Positions 8,500 to 16,488 of a stretch of DNA of 24,545 nucleotides are shown piece by piece; within the stretch, counting starts at the first letter, position 1; each line of letters opens with the position of its first letter. The stretch is from UBA4416 sp031539425. Its GTDB lineage: Bacteria; Bacteroidota; Bacteroidia; B-17B0; Aurantibacillaceae. The notes under the pieces are model-generated. The model ran no database searches, was not told the origin of the DNA, and saw only the letters and a list, made by a program, of their open reading frames with translations. Position numbers and translations under genes: made by a program. The DNA lies in NCBI GenBank assembly GCA_031539425.1, contig JAVKLI010000085.1:1-24545 (forward strand), given 5' to 3'.

Positions 8500-9792
8500 T
8501 TATTTTTTAGACATTAAGTTTTCAATTTCTTCAATTTCTATAGGTATGTTTTTCATTAAATCTATGGGTGCTTTATTGGTAATCACAAAATTATTTTCTA
8601 ATCTAATTCCAATATTCTCTTCAGGAATATAGATTCCTGGCTCTACTGTAAATACCATACCAGCTGTTATGGGTTCATAAAAAAAACCAACATCATGCAC
8701 ATCTAAGCCTAAAAAGTGAGAAGTACCATGCATAAAATATTTTTTATAAGCTGGTTTATCTATTGATTGTTTTTTAACCTCATCTAATGTTATCAATTTT
8801 AATTTTAATAATTCTTCTGTCATAACATCACCCACAGCTGCATTGTATTTTTGAAAGGTGTTTTCAGGAACTAACATTTGTGCAGCTGCTTTCATAACGC
8901 TTAATACGGCACTATATACTTCCTTTTGACGGGCGGTAAATTTACCAGATACTGGTACAACCCTTGTCATATCACTTGCATAGCCTGCATATTCTGCCCC
9001 AACATCAAGCAATATAATATCTCCTTCTTTGCATAACTTGTCATTATCATTATAATGTAAAATGCAAGAGTTTTTTCCACTTGCTATTATTGGGTTGTAA
9101 GCAAATCCTGCGCTTTTGTTTTTTGTAAACTCATGTATTAACTCGGCTTCAATTTCATATTCAAACACATTAGGTTTAATAAAATTTAATAGTCTTCTAA
9201 ATCCTTTTTCTGTAATGTTGCAAGCCTCTTGAATTAACTCAATTTCAATACCATGCTTTACAGATCTTAGCTGGTGCATAATAGGTGCCGAACGTTGAAT
9301 ACAGTGTAATGGATATTTACTTTTAATCATTTGGTTAAAACGCATCGTGGCTGTTTCCATTTCTATATGTTGGCGTGTGTGTTCGTTGCTATTCAAATAA
9401 ATATGCTCTGCTTGAAAAATAAGGGTTTGCAACACTTTTTCAAATTCATGATACCAATAAACTGTTTTAATTCCACTTACAGCCTCCGCTTGAGTTTTTG
9501 TTAACTTTTCTCCTTCCCAAATGGCAATCGTTTGGGATGTTTCTTTAATAAATAAAATTTCTTTTTGTAAACTATCTTTAGCATCTGGAAATAATAACAA
9601 GACGGTATCTTCTTGATTTACGCCACTTAAATAATACAAATCGGAATTTTGAACAAATTTTATTGACCCATCTGCATTAGTGGGTAATATATCATTGCTT
9701 ACAAATATGGCTATAGAATTAGGTTTTAATAACTTAATAAAATTGTTTCTATTATAAATAAATAATTCATTTTTTGTGCAAATAGCTTTCAT
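8500..9792 (-). CDS. pepP: Xaa-Pro aminopeptidase (aminopeptidase P, M24B)
   Basis: This dinuclear-metal peptidase removes an N-terminal residue that precedes proline. An N-terminal creatinase/AMP_N-like domain (about 1-160; DLYYLSGVNQEDTVLLL is typical) is followed by the pita-bread catalytic domain. All metal ligands are identifiable: D263 and D274 in LLDVGAEYAGYASDMTR, H359 in HGTSHFLGLDVHDVG, E384 in VEPGIY and E399 in GIRLENNF. The proton-shuttle H366 in DVHD is also present. At 430 residues the length matches E. coli PepP. No signal peptide is visible, so it is probably cytoplasmic. It is the first gene of a two-gene unit with dsbD and has a TAnnTTTG element about 40 bp upstream. The functional link to DsbD is unclear. 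Confidence 0.94.
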   Translation of the reverse strand: MKAICTKNELFIYNRNNFIKLLKPNSIAIFVSNDILPTNADGSIKFVQNSDLYYLSGVNQEDTVLLLFPDAKDSLQKEILFIKETSQTIAIWEGEKLTKTQAEAVSGIKTVYWYHEFEKVLQTLIFQAEHIYLNSNEHTRQHIEMETATMRFNQMIKSKYPLHCIQRSAPIMHQLRSVKHGIEIELIQEACNITEKGFRRLLNFIKPNVFEYEIEAELIHEFTKNKSAGFAYNPIIASGKNSCILHYNDNDKLCKEGDIILLDVGAEYAGYASDMTRVVPVSGKFTARQKEVYSAVLSVMKAAAQMLVPENTFQKYNAAVGDVMTEELLKLKLITLDEVKKQSIDKPAYKKYFMHGTSHFLGLDVHDVGFFYEPITAGMVFTVEPGIYIPEENIGIRLENNFVITNKAPIDLMKNIPIEIEEIENLMSKK

Positions 9793-9833
9793 ATCAAGAT
9801 AAAAATGTCTTTAAGTAATTCAATGTATCTAAG

Positions 9834-9841
9834 CAAATATA
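9834..9841 (-). promoter_or_regulatory. -7 element candidate upstream of pepP-dsbD
   Basis: TATATTTG on the minus strand matches the Bacteroidota TAnnTTTG -7 box exactly and lies about 42 bp before the pepP ATG. I found no TTG at the expected -33 position, so this is a half-match only. Confidence 0.35.
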
Positions 9842-10282
9842 TAAAATTACTTTAATGAACTTTATGATGCTTTCAGATTTTGTATCATATGATATGCCAA
9901 AGATGGTTAATTAAATTTATATTAATAAAATAAAGATATGTTTAACAAGCTTATAAAAGCCTACCAAGATTAAATTGCGTATTTGCACATGAAATTGGAA
10001 ACAAAAAAATAAATTTATTTGTTTTCATCATGTTTATATTCTTTCAGTTGGGGGGGATACTTTTACGCATCCTAGTATAAATGATCATGAAAGAGCCCTT
10101 TAGAAAAAAACTCTTTGCCACATTTAAAATTTAACGGGTCTATTTTAATATTCTTTTTAAATGTCATCCAAATGCATAATTAAAGATGTATTGTTATCGG
10201 TTACATCACTCAAATGATGGGTTAAACAAATTTAAGCAACAGAATTATATTTTTAAGCATCAGTTAACCTTTAATATTTAAT

Positions 10283-10290
10283 TATTTTTG
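10283..10290 (+). promoter_or_regulatory. -7 element candidate upstream of the M3 peptidase gene
   Basis: TATTTTTG matches TAnnTTTG exactly and ends 21 bp before the ATG, predicting a short leader of about 15 nt. The -33 region has TTA (10264-10266) at a 16-nt spacing rather than TTG at 19, so support is partial. Confidence 0.35.
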
Positions 10291-10311
10291 TTTAAAAAAA
10301 TTAAACTTTAG

Positions 10312-12354
10312 ATGATGCTACTACACTTAAAAAACACGCCAAATGAACTGATACCCTTTGATAAAATAAATATTGAAGATTTTATGCCCTCTTTAAAAAG
10401 TGCCATTACTCAAAGTATTAATCAGATTAATCAGATCAATCAATTATCAATCCATCCAGATAAACCTAATTTTATCAACACCATTGAAGCACTTGAGCAC
10501 TGTGGCGAAGAGGTAGAATTGATTAGTAATTTGTTTTTTAACTTAAATAGTGCAAACACAAGCGATCGTATGCAAGATATAGCAAAAGAATTTTCTGCTT
10601 TGCTTTCAGATTATGGTAATGATATATTATTTAACAAAGCGTTATTTAAAAAAATTAAACAAGTATATAATGAAACCAATCAAACAAGTTTATCTCCTGA
10701 ACAACAGATGTTATTAAACAACACTTATAAAAAATTTATCAAAAATGGGGCTAAGTTAAATGAAGATGAACAAAATAAATTAAGAATACTAGATAAAGCA
10801 TTAAGCAAAGCCACAATAAGTTTTGAAGATAATGTATTAGCAGAAACTAATCATTTTGAATTAGAATTAACTAGCATAACAGAATTAGAAGGATTGCCTC
10901 AATATTGTATTGATGCAGCTAAACAATGTGCCGAAGAAAAAAACAAACCACATTTATGGGTTTTTACCTTAGAACCTCCAAGCTATATACCGTTTATAAC
11001 TTATTCAAATCATAGACATTTACGTGAAAAAATTTATAAAGCATATACATCACGAGGTTTTCAAAAAAATGCACATAACAACCAACAATTAATTTTAGAC
11101 ATTATAAAATTAAGAAGTCAACGTGCCCAATTGCTTGGTTACGCATCTTATGCTCATTTAATACTAGAAGAGCGTATGGTAGAAAGTGTAGACAATGCTA
11201 ATCAATTTTTACATAATTTATTAAGCGCTGCTTTGCCATTTGCTAAACAAGAAAAAGTAAACTTAGAACAATTTAGCCAACAACTAGACAACCTTAAAAC
11301 GCTAGAAAAATGGGATGTACCGTACTATTCACAAAAATTAAAAAATAAGTTATTTTCAATAGATAACGAAAAACTGAAACCATATTTTGCGCTAGATAAA
11401 GTTATAGAAGGCGTATTTGAAACAGCTCAAAAATTATTTGACTTGGATTTTGTAAAACTCAATAATATTTCTGTTTATCATAAGGATGTAGTAGTTTATG
11501 AAGTATTAAATAAAAATAAACAACATCAAGGTATCCTATACATGGATTTTTTTCCTCGTCCAAACAAACGGCAAGGAGCTTGGATGACAAATTACAAACA
11601 ACAACATATAGTTAACCAAATCAATAACCGACCACACGTTTCAATTGTGTGTAATTTTTCTAAACCATTACCTAATGCTCCTTCATTACTTACATTTGAA
11701 GAGGTTACCACGTTGTTTCATGAATTTGGACATGCCTTACATTCTTTATGTTCAAATGTTACCTATCAAAGTTTAGCGGGTACTAATGTATTTTGGGATT
11801 TTGTTGAGCTACCATCTCAAATTTTAGAAAACTGGTGTTACGAAAAAGAATGTTTGCAATTGTTTGCAAAGCATTATCAAACCAACGAAGCTTTGCCATT
11901 AGAGTATATTGAAAATATAAAAAAAGTAGCAAATTTTCAATCTGGCTTATTTACCTTAAGACAATTGGGGTTTGGACTTTTGGATTTAATGTATCATGAT
12001 GAAAATGTAAACTTAATTTTATCTGTAAAAGATGTAGAACAAAAAATAGCTAAACTTATAGATTTGTGGCCGCCCGTATTGTCAAGTTCAATATCTTGCG
12101 CCTTTTCGCATATCTTTTCTGGAGGCTATTCTGCTGGATATTATTCATACAAATGGGCAGAAGCAATTGAAGCTGACGCATATGAATTATTTAAAGAACA
12201 AGGTATTTTTAATAAACCAATTGCAGATAAGTTTAAATCAACTATTTTATCAAAAGGCGGTACAGAGCATCCAACAAAATTATTTTATCAATTTAGAGAA
12301 AGAGCTTTAGATACTAAAACGTTACTTAAAAAAAGTGGATTTGTAACTGCATAA
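10312..12354 (+). CDS. M3 family metallopeptidase (oligopeptidase A / peptidyl-dipeptidase Dcp-like)
   Basis: This zinc endopeptidase or peptidyl-dipeptidase degrades short peptides, probably in the cytoplasm since no signal peptide is visible. The M3 zinc site is complete: HEFGH at residues 470-474 (ligands H470 and H474, catalytic E471) and the third ligand E499 in FVELPSQ, 25 residues after the second His as the family requires. Other M3 blocks are present, such as YMDFFPRPNKRQGAWM, FSHIFSGGYSAGYYSYKWA and FYQFRERALD. At 680 residues it matches OpdA/Dcp enzymes. Near the N-terminus three copies of the tripeptide INQ (nt 10417-10443) form a short low-complexity run. It starts ATGATG, so the start could be either codon. 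Both OpdA and Dcp specificities occur in this clade, and the sequence alone does not decide between them. Confidence 0.93.
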   Translation: MMLLHLKNTPNELIPFDKINIEDFMPSLKSAITQSINQINQINQLSIHPDKPNFINTIEALEHCGEEVELISNLFFNLNSANTSDRMQDIAKEFSALLSDYGNDILFNKALFKKIKQVYNETNQTSLSPEQQMLLNNTYKKFIKNGAKLNEDEQNKLRILDKALSKATISFEDNVLAETNHFELELTSITELEGLPQYCIDAAKQCAEEKNKPHLWVFTLEPPSYIPFITYSNHRHLREKIYKAYTSRGFQKNAHNNQQLILDIIKLRSQRAQLLGYASYAHLILEERMVESVDNANQFLHNLLSAALPFAKQEKVNLEQFSQQLDNLKTLEKWDVPYYSQKLKNKLFSIDNEKLKPYFALDKVIEGVFETAQKLFDLDFVKLNNISVYHKDVVVYEVLNKNKQHQGILYMDFFPRPNKRQGAWMTNYKQQHIVNQINNRPHVSIVCNFSKPLPNAPSLLTFEEVTTLFHEFGHALHSLCSNVTYQSLAGTNVFWDFVELPSQILENWCYEKECLQLFAKHYQTNEALPLEYIENIKKVANFQSGLFTLRQLGFGLLDLMYHDENVNLILSVKDVEQKIAKLIDLWPPVLSSSISCAFSHIFSGGYSAGYYSYKWAEAIEADAYELFKEQGIFNKPIADKFKSTILSKGGTEHPTKLFYQFRERALDTKTLLKKSGFVTA

Positions 12355-12419
12355 AGCTCGTTAACTGAAAATAAGAAATATTTAAACAATATTTTACTTT
12401 AAGTAATAATCAAATTTAC

Positions 12420-13673
12420 ATGAAAAAAATATATAAATTTTTAATTATTTACTATTTGTACGGCATCATAAAACTCAACGCTCAACCTATAACAATAGTT
12501 GGACAAGTAATAGATAAAGAGACTAAACAGCCGATAGCTTTTGTATCTGTGTATTTAAAAAATTCTAAAAAAGGTATGCTAACAAATGAAGTTGGAAATT
12601 TTTTAATAGAATCTGTATCAGATGATGACACGTTATATGTAAGTTTTTTGAGTTATAAAACGTATAAAAAAAGTGTAAAAAACCTAACTACAAAAAAAGC
12701 TACCAATGTGAACATTGAATTAGAATTAATACAAAATAATGTTGATGTTAGCGATGTAATCCCAACTTCACCCGAAAATTATTTACAAAATTGTTATGAG
12801 GCTTTGTTTCAAAACATTGATACCATGGAATATGAAAGTTTATACAAAGTACAAACTAAGTGTTTTGAAAATAGTCATTTAGTTTTTACTGAAACATTTG
12901 GCATAAATGGTATTCATAAACCATACAACAGAAAAATAGATCGTATTTATGGGGATTTTCAGCTTAAACACTACTCTCGAAAGGGTACAGATTACCAAGT
13001 TTCATTTATGAAAAATGAAAAAATTAATTTAAAATACTCTAACTCAAAAGACTCTATTCATAAAAAAAAAGAAGTTACTATGGATGAATTGATTAGTGAA
13101 ATGTCAGTTGATGCTTCATTAAGTATGCCATATCAAATTTATAAAGCAATTCCTAATTTTATAAAACCTACAAATTTTAAAAACTACAATTACACCTTGC
13201 AGCGAGATTGTAAAAATGATTCTTTAATGATTATCTATTTTAAATCAAAAAAAAAGAAAGATAATCAGTTTGAGCAAGGGCAATTATTTATCAACTGTAA
13301 CAGTTGGTTTATTGAGCAGTACCGATTTACAATTAATGTTGACATACCATTTTATGTTAAACCCATTTTGTTTTTTATGGGTTATAATTTTAAAGATATG
13401 TCAGGCATTTTAGATATTGAATTTCAAAACATCAATAGCAAATACTATCTGCTAAATAAAAAATATGTATTTAACGGGGTAGTAATAAAAAATAAATATA
13501 TGTTAGAAAAATACCGGTCTCAGTTTACGCTTGATTATACAACTAAAGTGAAACTAATCATACCCGGATCTCAAAATAAAATATTACCCAAAAACAAATT
13601 TAATTTTTCTAAAAGAAATTTTTCAACTCAAATTACCAAACAAGATTCAATACAATATCAAAAGTTTGATTAA
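12420..13673 (+). CDS. Carboxypeptidase-regulatory-like domain protein, probably outer membrane or exported
   Basis: A signal peptide covers about residues 1-21, ending LNA. Residues about 24-105 form a carboxypeptidase-D regulatory-like beta-sandwich: ITIVGQVIDKETKQPIAFVSV, then GMLTNEVGNFLI and LYVSFLSYKTY. This domain is very common at the N-terminus of Bacteroidota SusC-like and other envelope proteins. The remaining roughly 310 residues are not a TonB-dependent receptor barrel; they are rich in Lys, Tyr and Phe with alternating beta-strand character, and I recognise no catalytic motif. The protein resembles the many DUF-type proteins of about 400 residues in this phylum that pair this domain with an unknown C-terminal region. 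It lies 65 bp after the M3 peptidase on the same strand, so it may share its transcript. Its function is unknown. Confidence 0.75.
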   Translation: MKKIYKFLIIYYLYGIIKLNAQPITIVGQVIDKETKQPIAFVSVYLKNSKKGMLTNEVGNFLIESVSDDDTLYVSFLSYKTYKKSVKNLTTKKATNVNIELELIQNNVDVSDVIPTSPENYLQNCYEALFQNIDTMEYESLYKVQTKCFENSHLVFTETFGINGIHKPYNRKIDRIYGDFQLKHYSRKGTDYQVSFMKNEKINLKYSNSKDSIHKKKEVTMDELISEMSVDASLSMPYQIYKAIPNFIKPTNFKNYNYTLQRDCKNDSLMIIYFKSKKKKDNQFEQGQLFINCNSWFIEQYRFTINVDIPFYVKPILFFMGYNFKDMSGILDIEFQNINSKYYLLNKKYVFNGVVIKNKYMLEKYRSQFTLDYTTKVKLIIPGSQNKILPKNKFNFSKRNFSTQITKQDSIQYQKFD

Positions 13674-13734
13674 AAATATGTAAGTGGGGTTGATCAATTT
13701 TATATACAGTTAAATAACAAAAAAAATCTACGCT

Positions 13735-14817
13735 TTACAATCTTTTAAATAAATTTTTAATATAATCTAAAGTGGCAATAGTTTGGTAATTATCACCTAA
13801 AGCATGATGCCACATAAAAGGTAAGTTAAATGATACTTTAGCCATAGCAGTAATAGTTTCATCATTCCATTTTTTGCTTAACTGTTGCGGTAATTTAATA
13901 TTATGTTTTTGTATCATTTGCATAAATTCTGCATGACCTTTTGGGTAAATATCTTGCAGATGCTGAAAAATAATGCAATTAGCCAAACAATGCCTAGTAC
14001 CTAATATTTTTGATAAGCCATAACTAATTGCGTGGCACACCCCTACTTCGCTGTATGTAAGGCTTAAGCCACCCATTAGTGATGCTACCATTAGTTTATC
14101 ATTATTTTCTGGGGTTTGCCCAGCATTTTTATCTAAGTACACTTCTCGGCATAGCTTAAGCGCTTGCTCGCCATACGCCAAGCTAAATGCATTGTTTCTA
14201 ATTCCGGATTCTGATTCGATGCAATGAATGTAGGTGTCCATGCCGGTATAAAACCACCAATCTGTTGGTACTGTAGCAGTAAGCTCTGGGTCTAAAATTA
14301 CTTGGTTAAATACAGTCCAATCACACTTGAGGCCTAATTTTTTTTCGGGCCCTGTAAGTACTGCCGTCATTGAAACTTCGGCTCCTGTACCAGAAATGGT
14401 TGGTATACCAAGGTGATATACGCCTTTTTGTTTTATTAAATTTAAGCCTTGGTAAATGGTAGATGATCCCTCATTAGTAAGCATGAGAGATAAGGCTTTA
14501 GCAATATCAAGTATGGAGCCCCCACCTATACCAATAACCCCACTAGGTAAGCCTTTGATTTTTAAAATTTCATCTCTTAATGTATCTACTTGCTGGGTAG
14601 TAGGTTCGTGAGGGTCTACATCTATAAAGTAAATTAAATCGTTTGGTAAGTGGTTGAGTTTTTTTGAAAGTTCTTTCTCTTTAAAGTAATTATCGATAAG
14701 GTAAACAAAGTATTGGTTATTGCATTCCCTTAATGGTGCTATGGTTTCTGCAAGCTGCGTAAAGGAGCCTCTGCCGTAAGTTACCTTATCTATATTTTTA
14801 AAATTTTTATGCTGCAT
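13735..14817 (-). CDS. kdnB: 3-deoxy-D-manno-octulosonate 8-oxidase (Kdo 8-oxidase)
   Basis: KdnB belongs to the iron-containing (group III) alcohol dehydrogenase family and oxidises C8 of Kdo to an aldehyde, the first step to 8-amino-3,8-dideoxy-Kdo (Kdo8N); the pathway was worked out in Shewanella. The nucleotide-binding GGGSILDIAKALS block begins at residue 98. The four metal ligands fall at the family positions: D194 and H198 in MDTYIHCIES, H262 in VCHAISYGL and H276 in GTRHCLANC. The assignment rests mainly on the adjacent kdnA-type aminotransferase, one base upstream and clearly coupled, together with N-terminal YGRGSF and IPTISGTGAEVSM, which recall KdnB. At 360 residues it is normal. 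A different Fe-ADH acting on another sugar is the main alternative. Confidence 0.82.
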   Translation of the reverse strand: MQHKNFKNIDKVTYGRGSFTQLAETIAPLRECNNQYFVYLIDNYFKEKELSKKLNHLPNDLIYFIDVDPHEPTTQQVDTLRDEILKIKGLPSGVIGIGGGSILDIAKALSLMLTNEGSSTIYQGLNLIKQKGVYHLGIPTISGTGAEVSMTAVLTGPEKKLGLKCDWTVFNQVILDPELTATVPTDWWFYTGMDTYIHCIESESGIRNNAFSLAYGEQALKLCREVYLDKNAGQTPENNDKLMVASLMGGLSLTYSEVGVCHAISYGLSKILGTRHCLANCIIFQHLQDIYPKGHAEFMQMIQKHNIKLPQQLSKKWNDETITAMAKVSFNLPFMWHHALGDNYQTIATLDYIKNLFKRL

Positions 14818-14818
14818 A

Positions 14819-16018
14819 TTATTTTAGTAATACGCTTGTAAGGCACTTAGAAATATTATTGGCAAGAGTTGTAAGTTCATCCTGAGTCCAGGTGCAGCGT
14901 ACACCAAAGGAAATGAGTCTTCCTACCGTTTCTTGTGTTTTTGGTAAATTTAGACTGCTATAATCTTGTGGCGCACCTATGGTTTGAATTGGCAATTTTG
15001 ATGTTGTTTTTAATTTTTTTATATGTTCCCATTGGTTAATAAAATGATACATATTGGTGTACCAATAATTAAATCCTGTTATTTTATTGGCATTTAATTC
15101 TGCTACAAAATCTTGAGCTAATGAGGTATTTGGCAATAATAGATTTAAAAAAGTAGCAGAGTCGCCGCTTTCATCGCCAAGTGCTGAAAAGGATACGCCA
15201 TTTATTTGACCCAATTTTTGTTGTAAAAACTGTTTATGTTTTAAATTAGTTGTTTTTATGTACGGTACTTTTTTAGTTTGTTCTGCTCCAATGGCAGCGT
15301 GTATTTCGGATATACGGTAGTTAAAGCCAATAATTGGGTGGTTTTCCATACCTCTGTTATTTCCAATATGGTCGTGCCCATGATCGCAATAGCTATCTGC
15401 CATTTTGTATACATGTTCATCATTAGTAACTAATACGCCACCTTCGCCAGCTGTTGCTATTTTAAAAAAATCAAACGAATAGCTACCAGCCTTACCAAAT
15501 AAACCCGTGTAAGTACCTTTGTATGATGCTGCAAAAGATTGCCCTGCATCTTCTACCAAAATTAGTTGGTGTTCGTTAACTACTTGCATAATAGCATCCA
15601 TATTGGCATTACCGCCACACATGTGTACAAGCGCTACGGCTTTTGTTTTTGGTGTTAAAGCTGCTTTTATACCTTGCGCACTAAGGCATAAAGTTTCATC
15701 AATTTCTGCAAATACAGGAAGGGCGCCCAACATAAGCACAGCTTCAATAGTGGCTACGTATGTAAAGGCTGGACAAATTACCTCATCTCCAGTACCTACG
15801 CCTGATGCAGCTAAGGCAGCTAATATTCCGGCAGAACCATTAGAAATAGCAAGCGCATATTTAGCACCTGTAATTTTTTTAACTTCTTCTTCAAATTCTT
15901 TGGCTTTCCAAATATTATTTCGTTGTGCTTCGTGGTTGTATCTAAATAAAACACCTGTAGATATTACATCATCTATGGCTTTTTTTTCTTCTTTTCCAAA
16001 TAATTCAGAACCTGGCAT
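14819..16018 (-). CDS. kdnA: 8-amino-3,8-dideoxy-D-manno-octulosonate transaminase (DegT/DnrJ/EryC1/StrS family)
   Basis: KdnA is a PLP enzyme that aminates the 8-aldehyde produced by KdnB, using glutamate, to give Kdo8N. Kdo8N then replaces Kdo in the LPS inner core and adds a positive charge. DegT-family features are clear: SNGSAGILAAL (59-69) for phosphate binding, CPAFTYVATIEAV (82-94), D157 in VEDAGQSF, which contacts the pyridine nitrogen, and the Schiff-base K186 in SFDFFKIATAGEGG. The typical N-terminal PGSELFGKEE is present. The start is ATG, and kdnB follows after one base. Upstream on the same strand lies rnpB. The family also includes perosamine and other amino-sugar aminotransferases; the neighbouring Fe-ADH is what favours KdnA. 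Confidence 0.83.
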   Translation of the reverse strand: MPGSELFGKEEKKAIDDVISTGVLFRYNHEAQRNNIWKAKEFEEEVKKITGAKYALAISNGSAGILAALAASGVGTGDEVICPAFTYVATIEAVLMLGALPVFAEIDETLCLSAQGIKAALTPKTKAVALVHMCGGNANMDAIMQVVNEHQLILVEDAGQSFAASYKGTYTGLFGKAGSYSFDFFKIATAGEGGVLVTNDEHVYKMADSYCDHGHDHIGNNRGMENHPIIGFNYRISEIHAAIGAEQTKKVPYIKTTNLKHKQFLQQKLGQINGVSFSALGDESGDSATFLNLLLPNTSLAQDFVAELNANKITGFNYWYTNMYHFINQWEHIKKLKTTSKLPIQTIGAPQDYSSLNLPKTQETVGRLISFGVRCTWTQDELTTLANNISKCLTSVLLK

Positions 16019-16102
16019 AATAATTGGGGGTTAAAATTTTAATTGTAAATATAGAGCTAATATTAAGATTAATTTTGAATTAAAAACAAAAAAATATTCA
16101 TT

Positions 16103-16467
16103 AAAAAAGCAGATTTTGTAAGCCAGATTCTGTACTTTTTTCAAAGTGTTCATCATTTATCTATGCAACCTACCCTCTCTTACATAATTTAATAACTACA
16201 ACGAGCCGCTGTAAGTTAAGAGTTTACATGGTTTTGCAACATATAAGGTTTTCCCAAATTAGTTATTGCTAACTAATTTTGTGAGCTCTTACCTCACATT
16301 TTCACTATCACCATTTATTACTAAATGGCTACTTGGTTTTCTGTGGCACTATCTGTTACATTAATATTTCTAAAAATGTACCCACCCTTGCAAGTGGTAT
16401 ATTGCTCTGTGTTGTCTGGACTTTCCTCCCATAATTGCTTATAAGCGATGAACCCAATCTGCTTTTT
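16103..16467 (-). ncRNA. rnpB: RNase P RNA (bacterial type A)
   Basis: This is the catalytic RNA that matures the 5' ends of tRNAs. On the minus strand the 5' conserved core GGGAGGAAAGTCCAGAC lies at 16430-16414, and its P4 partner ACAGAATCTGGCTTAC at 16133-16118. GTGAGGTAAGAGCTCAC (16297-16281) is the P10-P12 region, and a GCAAGGGTGG segment follows the 5' core. The ends pair as P1: AAAAAGCAGATT near 16467 with AATCTGCTTTTTT near 16103. The length of about 365 nt is typical. Exact ends are estimated from P1. The gene begins about 21 nt after the stop of the Wzy-like gene on the same strand. The terminal U run of P1 could help transcription stop. Confidence 0.95.
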
Positions 16468-16488
16468 CAATGAACTAAAAATTGCTAT

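Larger units (their letters stand above)
9793..10311. other. 519-bp gene-free divergent intergenic region
   Basis: This region separates the minus-strand pepP unit from the + strand M3 peptidase. It carries stops in all frames; the longest runs I can read begin at ATG and encode only 11-17 residues, with no recognisable family. Contents noted: -7-type elements near each end, a 14-bp AT palindrome at 10007-10020 with imperfect flanking complementarity, a run of seven G at 10050-10056, and a 6-bp stem (AAAGAG/CTCTTT, 10090-10116). I recognise no known RNA family. It is much longer than other gaps in this window, most of which are under 130 bp. Confidence 0.6.

Noticed and set aside
10031..10135. 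Two very short frames of 16 and 17 codons flanking the G7 tract, considered as a small-peptide gene or a phase-variable gene
   Set aside because: Neither has a recognisable motif or a clear ribosome binding site, and changing the G count does not reveal a long frame that I could follow.
13674..13734. Palindrome TTGATCAA between convergent genes, considered as a shared terminator
   Set aside because: Only 8 bp without a loop, and no T run follows in a suitable position on either strand.
14819..16018. Perosamine-type or other nucleotide-sugar aminotransferase instead of KdnA
   Set aside because: No nucleotide-sugar dehydratase is nearby, and the one-base coupling to an iron-dependent alcohol dehydrogenase fits the Kdo8N pathway better. 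The alternative is not excluded by sequence alone.
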